From: Clostridia bacterium
Lineage (GTDB): Bacteria; Bacillota; Clostridia; Christensenellales; Aristaeellaceae
DNA length: 38,862 bases
Assembly (NCBI GenBank): GCA_017481825.1
Contig: JAFUOR010000129.1
Location: 1-38,862, forward strand
Direction: 5' to 3'
Below the pieces are notes generated by a model. The model saw only the letters and a list, made by a program, of their open reading frames with translations. It ran no database searches and was not told the DNA's origin. Each line of letters opens with the position of its first letter. Position 1 is the first letter of the stretch. Positions 31,460 through 38,862 of this stretch are shown piece by piece. The position numbers and the translations under genes are program-made.

Positions 31460-32398
31460 ATGAAGATCGCACTGATCGGCCCAGGCGGGGTCGGCGGATT
31501 GCTGGCGGGCGCCATGCTGCGGCGCGACGCCCATGCTGTGAGCATCGTGGCCAGGGAACCCCGGGCTTCCCATCTGCGCCAGCATGGTTTGACGCTGCAC
31601 AGCGAGCTCTATGGGAACTTCACCGTCCGCCCCGGCTGCGTCACGAACGATCCCTCTGCGCTGAGCGTGCAGGACGCCATCCTCATCTGCGTCAAAAATG
31701 ATGCGCTGCCCGCCGTTGCCCGACAGATCGAGCCCATCGTCGGCCCCAATACGCTGGTGATGCCCGTGATGAACGGCGTGTCCGCAGGCGACACGCTGCG
31801 CGGACTTCTCCCCCGGGGACATGTGCTGGATTGCGTGATCTACACCGTATCCAGCTCGGATGAAAGCTATGCCATCACTCAGAAGGGCCCCTTCACCTAC
31901 CTGTTTGCAGGCGCTGCGCCCGGAGACGCCAAGGGAGCGGAGGGCTGCCAGCGACTTTGTGACGCCCTGCAGGCCCTTGATGTGGACTGCCGTTATGCCC
32001 AGGATGTGCGTGCTGCCATCTGGGGCAAGTATGTGCTCAACTGCGCCTACAACGTCGTGACCGCCCGCTGGGGCGTCACCATTGGCGAGATCAAGCATTC
32101 GGACAAACTGCGCAGCGAATACCGCACCCTCATGGAGGAAGCCGCCCAGGTGGGGCGCGCCATGGGGGTCAATATCCCCGGCGATCTGGTGGATATCAAC
32201 ATGGATAAGCTCATGACCTGCACGGATGACTCCACAAGCTCTCTCAGCCGCGATTTTGCCGAGGGGCAGGTGGGTGAGATGACGCTGTTCAGCCACGAGG
32301 TAATCAAAATGGCGGAGCAGACCGGCATCGACGTACCCATGACCCGGGACTACGCCAGGGGCATGGAGGAGCGTGCTGCCGCCTTTACCAAATCATGA
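31460..32398 (+). CDS. Ketopantoate reductase family protein
   Basis: A 312-residue NADP-dependent reductase. The N-terminal Rossmann fold begins ALIGPGGVGGLLAGAML, with PVMNGVSAGDTL later, both typical of PanE/ApbA. The C-terminal helical domain has the catalytic Lys region (WGKYVLNCAYNVVTA) and the DDSTSSLSRDF segment. True PanE makes pantoate for coenzyme A, but other family members reduce different 2-oxoacids. Here it leads an operon with a D-2-hydroxyacid dehydrogenase and a pectinesterase and not with panB/panC, so a role in sugar-acid metabolism is as likely. The ATG has GGGAGG upstream. Confidence 0.82.
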   Translation: MKIALIGPGGVGGLLAGAMLRRDAHAVSIVAREPRASHLRQHGLTLHSELYGNFTVRPGCVTNDPSALSVQDAILICVKNDALPAVARQIEPIVGPNTLVMPVMNGVSAGDTLRGLLPRGHVLDCVIYTVSSSDESYAITQKGPFTYLFAGAAPGDAKGAEGCQRLCDALQALDVDCRYAQDVRAAIWGKYVLNCAYNVVTARWGVTIGEIKHSDKLRSEYRTLMEEAAQVGRAMGVNIPGDLVDINMDKLMTCTDDSTSSLSRDFAEGQVGEMTLFSHEVIKMAEQTGIDVPMTRDYARGMEERAAAFTKS

Positions 32399-32418
32399 GC
32401 AGACAGGGAGGAACACCT

Positions 32419-33360
32419 ATGAAAATCGTTGTCCTTGACGGCTATGTGGAAAACCCCGGCGACCTGTCCTGGGATCCCCTGGCCTCGTTGGGCGAGCTGA
32501 CTGTACACGAATACACCGCCCCGGAGGATATCCTCCCCCGCATCGGCGATGCGCCCATCCTTCTGACCAACAAGACCCCCATCACCGCCGCCACAATGGA
32601 CGCCTGCCCGCAGCTGAAATACATCGGCGTACTGGCAACAGGCTTCAACGTGATTGATGTGGCTGCCGCCAAAGCACGCGGCATCGTGGTAGCCAACGTC
32701 CCCAGCTATGGCACGCAGGCGGTGGCGCAGTTTGTCATGGCGCAGCTGCTGGAGATCTGCCATCGCATCGGCCATCACAATACCGCCGTGCAGCAGGGTC
32801 GCTGGACAGCCTGCCGGGATTTTGCCTTCTGGGATTATCCCCTCATGGAGCTGGCAGGCAAGACCATAGGCATCGTGGGCTACGGACGCATCGGTCAGGC
32901 CACGGCAGAGCTGGCGCGGGCCTTCGGCATGAAGGTGCTGGCTTACAGCCGCCATGGCAGGGGCGAACCCTACGTGACGTTGGAGGAGCTCTACGAAAAG
33001 AGCGATATCGTGTCCCTCCACTGCCCGCTGACGCCGGATAATGCCGGGATGATCGACCGGCATGCCATCGCCAAGATGAAGGATGGCGTCATCCTGCTCA
33101 ACACCGCCCGCGGTGGACTGATCAACGAGGCCGACCTGCGGGAGGCGCTGCTGTCAGGCAAGGTCTACGCCGCGGCCTCGGACGTGGTGTCCACCGAGCC
33201 CATCAAGGCCGACAATCCGCTGCTGGGGCTGGACAATATGATCATCACGCCCCATATCGCCTGGGCGTCCCATGAGGCCCGCCAGCGCCTGATGGACACG
33301 GCAATAGACAATGTACGCCAGTTCATCGCCGGCATGCCGGTCAACAACGTAGCTGTGTAA
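32419..33360 (+). CDS. D-2-hydroxyacid dehydrogenase (NAD-dependent)
   Basis: A 313-residue enzyme of the D-2-hydroxyacid dehydrogenase family, close to glycerate/hydroxypyruvate reductases. The NAD-binding motif is GIVGYGRIGQATAELAR. The catalytic triad is visible as Arg in LLNTARGGLI, Glu in VVSTEPIKAD and His in ITPHIAWAS. It interconverts a 2-keto acid and a D-2-hydroxy acid; the exact substrate (hydroxypyruvate, glyoxylate or a sugar-acid product) is not determined. The gene starts 20 bases after the reductase with GGGAGGAA between, and ends 12 bases before the pectinesterase gene, so the three form an operon. Confidence 0.9.
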   Translation: MKIVVLDGYVENPGDLSWDPLASLGELTVHEYTAPEDILPRIGDAPILLTNKTPITAATMDACPQLKYIGVLATGFNVIDVAAAKARGIVVANVPSYGTQAVAQFVMAQLLEICHRIGHHNTAVQQGRWTACRDFAFWDYPLMELAGKTIGIVGYGRIGQATAELARAFGMKVLAYSRHGRGEPYVTLEELYEKSDIVSLHCPLTPDNAGMIDRHAIAKMKDGVILLNTARGGLINEADLREALLSGKVYAAASDVVSTEPIKADNPLLGLDNMIITPHIAWASHEARQRLMDTAIDNVRQFIAGMPVNNVAV

Positions 33361-33372
33361 GGAGGAACGACC

Positions 33373-34326
33373 ATGCTGACCATCACCATCCAACCTGGCG
33401 ATCATGCCCTGCAAAATGCCATCAACAGCCTTCCGCAGGATACTTCGCCCGCTGTCATCCGCCTCATGCCCGGCGAATACCGCGAGAAGGTCGAGCTGCG
33501 CCGCGCGAATGTTACCCTGGAGGGCGCAGGCGCGGAAAGCACCCGCATTGTCTGGGACGACGCTGCGAGCCGTCCCCATCCCGACGGATTGAACATCGGC
33601 ACCTTCCGCTCCTACACGCTGCTGGTGCTGGCAAACGGCTGCACCCTGCGTGGACTGACTGTTGAGAACGCTGCCCGCCCCCGGGAGGAGGTCGGACAGT
33701 GCGTGGCTCTCTTTGCCGACGGCGATCTGTTCACCTGTGAGGACTGCACGCTGCTCTCCGCGCAGGATACGCTTTTCACCGCGCCCCTGCCGCCCAAAGA
33801 GGCTCTCAAAAACGGCTTCCTCGGCCCCACGCAGCTCCTGCCCCGCAGGCCCCAGCGCCATACCTACCGCCGCTGTGTGATCAAGGGCGACGTAGATTTC
33901 ATTTTCGGTGGTGCGGCAGCCTGGTTTGAGGACTGCGATATCGTGAGCATCAACGCCTATACCGACGGACGCATCCCCGGCGGCTACGCCACCGCTGCCT
34001 CCACCCCGGAAGGCCAGAAGTACGGCTACGTGTTTATGAACTGCCGCTTCCTTGCAGGCGAAAACGTCGGCGACGCAACGATGTATCTGGGCCGCCCTTG
34101 GCGCGAGTTTGCCAAAACGGTGCTGCTGCGCTGCTTCATCGATCCCCACATCAAGCCTGAAGGTTGGAATGACTGGGGCAAGGCGCAGTTTCCGGAGACG
34201 GGCTTCTATGCCGAATATGCCTGCACCGGCCCCGGCAGCGATGGTGAGCGCGTCCCCTACGCCCACCATCTGACCGATGCACAGGCCGCCGAATACACCT
34301 ACGAGAATTTCATGAACAGTCTGTAA
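33373..34326 (+). CDS. Pectinesterase, carbohydrate esterase family 8, cytoplasmic type
   Basis: A 317-residue right-handed beta-helix enzyme that removes methyl esters from pectin or oligogalacturonides, releasing methanol. The signature regions are all present: GEYREK, GQCVALFADGD, SAQDTLF, GDVDFIFGG and YLGRPWREFAKTV, including the two catalytic aspartates and the active-site Arg. There is no signal peptide, so it should act on imported oligogalacturonides, not on polymeric pectin outside. AAGGAGG precedes the ATG. It ends the operon with two oxidoreductases and fits with the GH105 and importer genes earlier in the window. Confidence 0.93.
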   Translation: MLTITIQPGDHALQNAINSLPQDTSPAVIRLMPGEYREKVELRRANVTLEGAGAESTRIVWDDAASRPHPDGLNIGTFRSYTLLVLANGCTLRGLTVENAARPREEVGQCVALFADGDLFTCEDCTLLSAQDTLFTAPLPPKEALKNGFLGPTQLLPRRPQRHTYRRCVIKGDVDFIFGGAAAWFEDCDIVSINAYTDGRIPGGYATAASTPEGQKYGYVFMNCRFLAGENVGDATMYLGRPWREFAKTVLLRCFIDPHIKPEGWNDWGKAQFPETGFYAEYACTGPGSDGERVPYAHHLTDAQAAEYTYENFMNSL

Positions 34327-34404
34327 GCGCGAAAAAGCCCTGCTCCAACAGCAAGGATGATGGAAAGGAAGGAGTTATCCCCCACTTGCCATTTAGCAAA
34401 CAAC

Positions 34405-34440
34405 GGAACCGTAAGCTTTGGCTGGCTTGCGGTTCCTTGT
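34405..34440 (+). terminator. Terminator-like hairpin after the pectinesterase gene
   Basis: A 12-bp stem with one wobble (34405-34416 with 34425-34436) and 8-base loop, followed by only a weak T run (TTGT). It lies at the junction with AT-rich DNA. Confidence 0.55.
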
Positions 34441-34489
34441 ACTGTGGTGATGGAATGAAAGCGATAAGCTCTAATCTGTAGGTGAGATA

Positions 34490-35257
34490 ATGAAAAATAG
34501 AAGTAAAACAATAGTGGTAGTTATTTTAACATTAATAATGACCTTTATGGAAATGTCCGCTTTGCCAGCAGCGTTATTTTGCAATGTAAAAATCAAGGAT
34601 ATCAATCCGATTTACATTACTTTGATGTTGAATTTTTTATTGGCTTTTTTCATTTGTTGGTTGTGTAAAAAGGCTTTTATCAAAGACTGGTGGTTTGGAT
34701 TACAGTCTGAAGGAATATTGATTGGCTTAAGAAAATATGGATTACCTGCGGTAATTGCGACCATCCTAGCAACAATTGCTTTCTGTATCGGATTGACACC
34801 ATTCGACAATAAACCAACCATATGGAGAGTTATTGTCGAAGGCATCGTGTATTACATTGGCGTTGGTATTATGGAAGAACTGTATTTAAGAGGTTTATTA
34901 CAGAATATTATTGAAAAGTGGTTTGGAGAGAGAAAAAATGCAACACTGTATGCAGTTTTACTTGCTTCCGTATTATTTGGATTAGGACATATTTTGGGGG
35001 CCTTGGGACAGCCAATTGTAACAGTAATAGCTAAAACTGTTTGGGCAACTGCACTTGGTGTTTATTTTGGGGCAGTTTATGTTATGAGTAAAAACCTATG
35101 GATTCCAATTATACTACATTTAATTATCAATCTATGTGGTATTCCTTTTTGTTTTTCAACAAGTAATCAGTACCCAACCATAGCATTGGTAACTTGCCTT
35201 ATATCTTATATTTTCCTTGGAATTTATGGTGTATATATTGTAAGGGAAAAACAATAG
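34490..35257 (+). CDS. CPBP family intramembrane metalloprotease
   Basis: A 255-residue membrane protein with about six to eight helices. It has the three motifs of the CPBP (CAAX protease and bacteriocin-processing) family: E129-E130-xxx-R134 in MEELYLRG, FxxxH with H167 in LFGLGHI, and HxxxN with H210/N214. Relatives process prenylated proteins, bacteriocins or protect against them; the substrate is unknown. The gene is markedly AT-rich with A/T-ending codons, unlike every neighbour, so recent acquisition is likely. AGGTGA precedes the ATG. No bacteriocin precursor was seen nearby. Confidence 0.88.
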   Translation: MKNRSKTIVVVILTLIMTFMEMSALPAALFCNVKIKDINPIYITLMLNFLLAFFICWLCKKAFIKDWWFGLQSEGILIGLRKYGLPAVIATILATIAFCIGLTPFDNKPTIWRVIVEGIVYYIGVGIMEELYLRGLLQNIIEKWFGERKNATLYAVLLASVLFGLGHILGALGQPIVTVIAKTVWATALGVYFGAVYVMSKNLWIPIILHLIINLCGIPFCFSTSNQYPTIALVTCLISYIFLGIYGVYIVREKQ

Positions 35258-35392
35258 CCTTAAGTCTGAAAACTTTCAGTTCGTCAGTTAGAAAAACACC
35301 AATTTGTTGAGCAGACAAAATGAATTCCCACCATTTCAGGAGGGCGCAATTATACATACTGTGCCAGTGCATTGCGTTTGTACACTTACATA

Positions 35393-35434
35393 AACAAACG
35401 AACATCCGGCATTTTCACCGGATGTTCGTTTGTT
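35393..35434. terminator. Long bidirectional terminator hairpin
   Basis: A 17-bp perfect stem (35393-35409 with 35418-35434) and 8-base loop between the convergent CPBP and GH2 genes; TTTGTT lies in the 3' arm. Confidence 0.75.
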
Positions 35435-35491
35435 CGTTGCCGGAGAAATTGTTCCTTCAGAATCCTCCCGCCACCGGAGCAGAGTCTTCCT

Positions 35492-37132
35492 TTATCCCTT
35501 GAAATGCTTCTTGACCACCGCATAGCTCATCTTGGGGCGGCGGTACATATCGACGATACCCTTGTTGTTCTGGGTCTTGGGGCGGGAGTACGCCCATTCC
35601 TCCGCAACCTTCACATCGGCAAACTGCCAGATATACGCACCGCTGACGCGCTCCATGCCCAGAATTGCCGTCAGCTGAGCGTCGAGGATATCACCCTGGC
35701 GCTCCTCGCTCCATTTGGCGCGTCCGAAGGGATCGTGGAAGCCTGCAATCGCGCCCGCACCAAATTCGGAGAAGATGATGGGCTTGTCCTTGGCGCCATT
35801 TTCGTCCATCCAGGCGGCAAGACGTGTCGCGTAGTCCGCTGCGGGCTCGCTGTGGTACCACAGGGGGTAAATATTGAAGGACGCGATATCCACCAGATCC
35901 AGGCAGATATCCGTGAAGAACCGGCAGGAGGCAAAGGTCACCGGACGGGTGGGGTCAAGCCTGCGCAGCTGCTCCAGCTGCTTGCGATACACCTCACGCC
36001 CGAACTCCGTCTCGCTTTCGCACTCGTTGAGGATACCCCATGTGTAAATGCACGGGTGGTTGACATGCTGCGTCACCATCTCTTCATTGACGATGGCGCA
36101 GACCTCGTCAAAGCCCTCAGGATGGATATCGATGGCACGGGCATGGTTTTCCTCCCACACCAGGAGACCCATCGCATCGCACAGGTCAAGAAACCGCGGA
36201 TCATTGGGGTAATGGCAGGTGCGGATGCTGTTGGCGCCGCTGTCCAGGATGAGGTGGATATCATCCATCATCGCATCAACGCTCAGCGCACAGCCAAACT
36301 GTCCGTGATCCTCATGGCGGTTGAAGCCCTTCACAAACACCTTGCGCCCATTGAGCAGCATATCTTCGCCCCGAACCTCCACCGTGCGGAAGCCCACCCG
36401 GTCGATGAGATCGTCCATTATCCGGCCATCCGCCAGAAGCTTCGCGCTCAGATCGTAGAGGCGGCCCTGACGGATATCCCACTTCTGCACACCGGAGACG
36501 GGGAACTGTACCGTCACGCAGGCCGTTTCGTCCTCTTTCAGCGTCGGAACCTCCGCCATCGCCTCACCGCCGGCAGCAGCGACGTGCAGCTGCATCGCCG
36601 CACAGTCCTCCAGCGCCTGCACCTGCACGTTGACCTTCGCCAGATAGGCGCCCTCGCCCGTTTCCGTGCAGGAAAAGGCCATGCGGCAGATGCGGGCAGC
36701 ACCCAGAGCATGCAACTCCACGGGCCGGTTGATGCCGCCGTAGGTGTAATAATCATTGGGCACATGCAGCAGGGATTCCTTGGTGAAGCGGTTATCCACC
36801 GTAACTCGCAGGGTATGGACGCCCGCCTGCACATCCTTGAGCAGCACCTCAAAGGCCGTGAAGGCATTGTAATGCCAGCCGACCTTTTCGCCATCCCACC
36901 AGACCGTGGCTGTGTGACTCACGCCGCCAAAGCGCAGCAACACATGACCGGGCTTGTCGATCACCACCGTGCGCTCTATTTCCGCCACGCCGCGCCAGGT
37001 TGTCAGCGCGGGAATGCGCTCCCATACGCCGGGAACGAGGAAGGGGTAGGCCATGTCCTCCGCCGTCAGCGTCCACAAACCATCCAGGGTGGTCACCTGA
37101 CGCAGGGTATGCTCATCAAAAAGGCGCATCAT
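35492..37132 (-). CDS. Glycoside hydrolase family 2, beta-glucuronidase-like
   Basis: A 546-residue cytoplasmic enzyme with the GH2 order: sugar-binding domain (about 1-150), immunoglobulin-like domain (150-250) and TIM barrel (250-546). Acid/base E370 lies in WGILNECES, nucleophile E456 in IIFSEFGAGA, and FNRHEDHGQFG is the conserved barrel segment. The N522-N-K524 triplet in TQNNKGI matches the NxK motif that recognises the carboxylate of glucuronic acid in gut beta-glucuronidases. Removal of beta-linked glucuronic or galacturonic acid is therefore predicted. It is somewhat shorter than E. coli UidA (603). Weak ribosome site GGGAG is ten bases before the ATG. Confidence 0.88.
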   Translation of the reverse strand: MMRLFDEHTLRQVTTLDGLWTLTAEDMAYPFLVPGVWERIPALTTWRGVAEIERTVVIDKPGHVLLRFGGVSHTATVWWDGEKVGWHYNAFTAFEVLLKDVQAGVHTLRVTVDNRFTKESLLHVPNDYYTYGGINRPVELHALGAARICRMAFSCTETGEGAYLAKVNVQVQALEDCAAMQLHVAAAGGEAMAEVPTLKEDETACVTVQFPVSGVQKWDIRQGRLYDLSAKLLADGRIMDDLIDRVGFRTVEVRGEDMLLNGRKVFVKGFNRHEDHGQFGCALSVDAMMDDIHLILDSGANSIRTCHYPNDPRFLDLCDAMGLLVWEENHARAIDIHPEGFDEVCAIVNEEMVTQHVNHPCIYTWGILNECESETEFGREVYRKQLEQLRRLDPTRPVTFASCRFFTDICLDLVDIASFNIYPLWYHSEPAADYATRLAAWMDENGAKDKPIIFSEFGAGAIAGFHDPFGRAKWSEERQGDILDAQLTAILGMERVSGAYIWQFADVKVAEEWAYSRPKTQNNKGIVDMYRRPKMSYAVVKKHFKG

Positions 37133-37172
37133 ATGCCATCATCTCCCATTTTGTTTTCATCCGGATAGTCCT

Positions 37173-37201
37173 ATTGTAGCACAGGCACCGAGGATTGACA
37201 A
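37173..37201 (-). promoter_or_regulatory. Promoter of the GH2 gene
   Basis: Minus strand TTGTCA (37196-37201), 17-base spacer and TACAAT (37173-37178). The -35 overlaps the -35 of the divergent bioY promoter. Confidence 0.75.
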
Positions 37202-37224
37202 GCGCTCTGTCCCGGTGATATACT
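37195..37224 (+). promoter_or_regulatory. Promoter of bioY
   Basis: Perfect TTGACA (37195-37200), 18-base spacer and TATACT (37219-37224). No clear BirA operator was seen. Confidence 0.7.
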
Positions 37225-37256
37225 CAACCCCGATCAATCCACAAGGAGGACTGCCC

Positions 37257-37787
37257 ATGCGCCGCACACACCATCTGACCCTGACCGCACTGATGGCGGC
37301 TCTCCTTTGCATTGCCGGGCCGCTGACTATCCCCGTCGGTCCCGTTCCCGTATCGCTGGCAAGCGCTGTGCTGCTGCTGTCCGCGCTGCTGCTGGGGGGG
37401 CGGATGGCGACGGTCAGCTGCGGCGTATATCTGCTGATCGGCCTGATGGGATTGCCGGTGCTGTCGGGCTTTACAGGCGGCGCATCGCGGCTGCTGGGGC
37501 CCACGGGCGGCTACATGGTCGGCTATCTTTTCCTGACGGCCATCGCAGGGGCGGCATGCGCCCGAACAGACAGGCGTCTTCTGCTGCTCGCTGGCATGGC
37601 CGTTGGGACAGCGGTGCTCTACCTGTTCGGCACAGCGTGGTACTGCATGCAATCCGGTGTGAACGCCTCTGCGGCTCTGGCTGTATGCGTATGGCCATTC
37701 ATTCCCTTTGACGCCGTCAAAATAGCCGTGGTGACCTTCTTTGGCCCAAGGCTCAAAGACCGTCTGGTCAAGGCGGGACTGGTATGA
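37257..37787 (+). CDS. bioY: Biotin ECF transporter substrate-binding component
   Basis: A 176-residue membrane protein with six helices that captures biotin and works with a shared energy-coupling module (EcfA/A'/T), which is not encoded here. The BioY signatures are GPLTIPVGPVPVSLASA near the N-terminus, GLMGLPVLSGFTGG and LLGPTGGYMVGYLF. ATG 37257 is preceded by AAGGAGG. No biotin synthesis genes are present in the window, suggesting biotin salvage. Confidence 0.93.
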   Translation: MRRTHHLTLTALMAALLCIAGPLTIPVGPVPVSLASAVLLLSALLLGGRMATVSCGVYLLIGLMGLPVLSGFTGGASRLLGPTGGYMVGYLFLTAIAGAACARTDRRLLLLAGMAVGTAVLYLFGTAWYCMQSGVNASAALAVCVWPFIPFDAVKIAVVTFFGPRLKDRLVKAGLV

Positions 37788-37901
37788 ATTGATCCTTTTC
37801 ATAGCCAAGTGTTGGTATGATAGCGCCCCCGCATGATGTGAACTTCATCCCGGATGAATGCCCGCAGTAAATCCCGGGAACGCTGAATGCGAGGTGATAT
37901 G

Positions 37902-38162
37902 ATGGCCAAGCAAGGCATGAAAAGACCAAACCGAACGCACGTAGAACCACGCAATGAAATGCCGCCCGTCCCGGAACTGCAGGGGAAAGCCAAGAACAGC
38001 AGTCAACCCGCGAATCCGATCATCAGCGGCACTTCAGGCCCCAGCCAGAAGGTGCTCCACACGGAGCGGCCCATTTCTAAGGTTTATCCCGTCATTGACA
38101 ATGATCTGGCTCGGGATAACGTGGAAAATGACCTCTCGGCTGCCGATGTGCAGGATCTTTGA
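37902..38162 (+). CDS. Small conserved-looking hydrophilic protein
   Basis: An 86-residue, largely disordered, proline- and asparagine-rich protein with no signal peptide or membrane helix (MAKQGMKRPNRTHVEPRNEM at the start, ARDNVENDLSAADVQDL at the end). I do not recognise a named family. The start at 37902 has GAGGTGA seven bases upstream; the adjacent ATG 37899 is closer. It ends 48 bases before the superoxide dismutase gene, which has a nearly identical ribosome-site region, so the two are probably cotranscribed. Its composition recalls small spore or stress-associated proteins, but that is only a resemblance. Confidence 0.7.
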   Translation: MAKQGMKRPNRTHVEPRNEMPPVPELQGKAKNSSQPANPIISGTSGPSQKVLHTERPISKVYPVIDNDLARDNVENDLSAADVQDL

Positions 38163-38210
38163 TCTGCACGGTATGCCGCCTTCGGGCATAGGCTGGAGTG
38201 AGGTGATCAT

Positions 38211-38657
38211 ATGCTCCGAAACTCCAGCCGTCCGGACGCGGTGGCTTATGTCAGAGGCGGAACGGACGCGCCGAATATCAATGGCCAGGTTCGGTTTTAT
38301 CAGGAATCGGGCAGCGTGCTGGTAGTAGCCGATGTGGCCGGACTTCCGCAAAACAGCGAAACTGGCTTCTTCGGCTTTCACATCCATGAAGGCAACCTCT
38401 GCAGCGGTGCTGGCTTCCCGCAGACCGGAAGCCACTATAACCCTGCTGACACCGGCCATCCCAACCATGCCGGTGATCTTCCGCCCCTGATGATGCAGCA
38501 TGGCCGCGCCCATCTCGCGGTGCGGACAGACCGCTTCCGTGTGCAGGACATCCTTGGACGAACCGTGGTCATCCACAGCAATCCGGATGATTTTCACACC
38601 CAGCCTGCCGGTAACGCAGGAACCAAGATCGCCTGCGGCGTGATTGGCAGACGATAG
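38211..38657 (+). CDS. Cu/Zn superoxide dismutase-like protein
   Basis: A 148-residue protein of the SodC family. Metal ligands can be placed: H57 and H59 (GFHIHEG), H75 (GSHYNP), H83, H86 and D89 (HPNHAGDLPPL) and H122 (VVIHSNPDDF). C64 and C142 are the expected disulfide pair. The loop between the bridging His and the zinc His is very short, and the usual active-site Arg before the final Cys is Lys (K139 in AGTKIACGVI). It has no signal peptide, whereas most bacterial SodC proteins are exported. Function may be superoxide removal or metal binding. GAGGTGATC precedes the ATG. Confidence 0.85.
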   Translation: MLRNSSRPDAVAYVRGGTDAPNINGQVRFYQESGSVLVVADVAGLPQNSETGFFGFHIHEGNLCSGAGFPQTGSHYNPADTGHPNHAGDLPPLMMQHGRAHLAVRTDRFRVQDILGRTVVIHSNPDDFHTQPAGNAGTKIACGVIGRR

Positions 38658-38679
38658 TTTTTTTCATATGCAGCAAAAA

Positions 38680-38717
38680 GCCTGACCTGGAAATTGACTC
38701 CAGGTCAGGCCCTTTTT
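38680..38717 (+). terminator. Terminator after the superoxide dismutase gene
   Basis: A 12-bp perfect stem (38680-38691 with 38699-38710), 7-base loop and five T residues. Confidence 0.92.
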
Positions 38718-38725
38718 CATCTCTT

Positions 38726-38747
38726 GAATTTACAATGTAAGTGCAAC
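38726..38747 (+). mobile_element. Possible left end of an IS30-type element
   Basis: The sequence GAATTTACAATGTAAGTGCAAC lies between the terminator and the transposase start. Its reverse complement begins GTTGCACTT, resembling IS30-family terminal repeats as I remember them. The other end is outside the window, so this is unproven. Confidence 0.4.
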
Positions 38748-38824
38748 AGCCAAAAGAAATAGTGACTCAAAGAGGAAACTCCTTTAGAATAGTGTTTGCG
38801 GACAACTACGAAAGGAGCAACTCA

Positions 38825-38862
38825 ATGAGCCACTACCAACATCTTAGCATAAAAGAGCGGGA
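38825..38862 (+). CDS. IS30-type transposase, N-terminal fragment cut by window edge
   Basis: Only the first 12 full codons are visible: MSHYQHLSIKER. This matches the start of many IS30-family transposases, which begin with a similar peptide before a helix-turn-helix. AAAGGAG lies six to seven bases before the ATG, and a possible promoter (GTGACT 38762-38767, TAGAAT 38785-38790) lies upstream. The assignment rests on a very short stretch. Confidence 0.6.
   Translation, partial: MSHYQHLSIKER

Noticed and set aside
1..38862. CRISPR array or known phage-defence island
   Set aside because: No regularly spaced direct repeats, cas genes, restriction-modification or retron-like genes were seen.

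Overview
The window looks like a chromosomal segment of an anaerobic, gut-type Clostridia bacterium (Bacillota). Coding DNA is GC-rich, most genes have strong AGGAGG ribosome binding sites, -35/-10 promoters are close to consensus, and hairpin-plus-T terminators are frequent. The gene set (dockerin protein, LplB/YtcP-type sugar transporter, GH105, BioY, 2-hydroxyacyl-CoA dehydratase activase relative) fits a fermentative plant-polysaccharide user. The order or family cannot be fixed from sequence alone; Christensenellales or Oscillospirales are guesses.

Layout. 1-5 kb: secreted dockerin protein, Gfo/Idh/MocA oxidoreductase, NCS2 purine permease, 2-keto-3-deoxygluconate kinase. 5-8.4 kb: cell-wall block with murA, a J-domain/TPR protein and a secreted N-acetylmuramoyl-L-alanine amidase. 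8.4-9.1 kb: a decayed gene followed by an intact terminator. 9.1-12.8 kb: an XRE regulator, two convergent exported metallo-beta-lactamase-fold paralogues (one with an altered metal motif) and an orphan exported solute-binding protein. 12.9-19.3 kb: AraC regulator divergent from a two-permease plus binding-protein sugar importer, then a GH105 unsaturated uronyl hydrolase. 19.4-21.9 kb: membrane-anchored XRE regulator, GNAT acetyltransferase, aroE-aroQ. 22-27.1 kb: a 1409-residue double-ATPase activase and a YwaF-like membrane protein. 27.2-27.5 kb: tRNA-Val(CAC) and a 126-nt tRNA-like RNA of unclear nature. 27.6-31.3 kb: a tight operon of three exported proteins (DUF6273-like, CapA-like, caspase-like). 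31.4-34.3 kb: ketopantoate-reductase-like protein, D-2-hydroxyacid dehydrogenase, pectinesterase. 34.4-35.3 kb: an AT-rich CPBP protease gene, probably acquired. 35.5-38.7 kb: GH2 beta-glucuronidase-like enzyme, BioY, a small conserved-looking protein and a Cu/Zn superoxide dismutase. The right edge enters an IS30-type transposase gene.

How the genes work together. Several genes suggest use of pectin or other uronic-acid glycans: import of oligosaccharides, cytoplasmic pectin demethylation (no signal peptide), removal of unsaturated uronic acid by GH105, removal of glucuronic or galacturonic acid by GH2, and phosphorylation of 2-keto-3-deoxygluconate. They form separate transcription units, and the importer has no ATPase gene here, so a shared ATPase elsewhere is inferred.

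The best candidates for something new are the exported caspase/CapA/DUF6273 operon, the tRNA-like RNA beside tRNA-Val, and the paired exported metallo-beta-lactamase-fold proteins.
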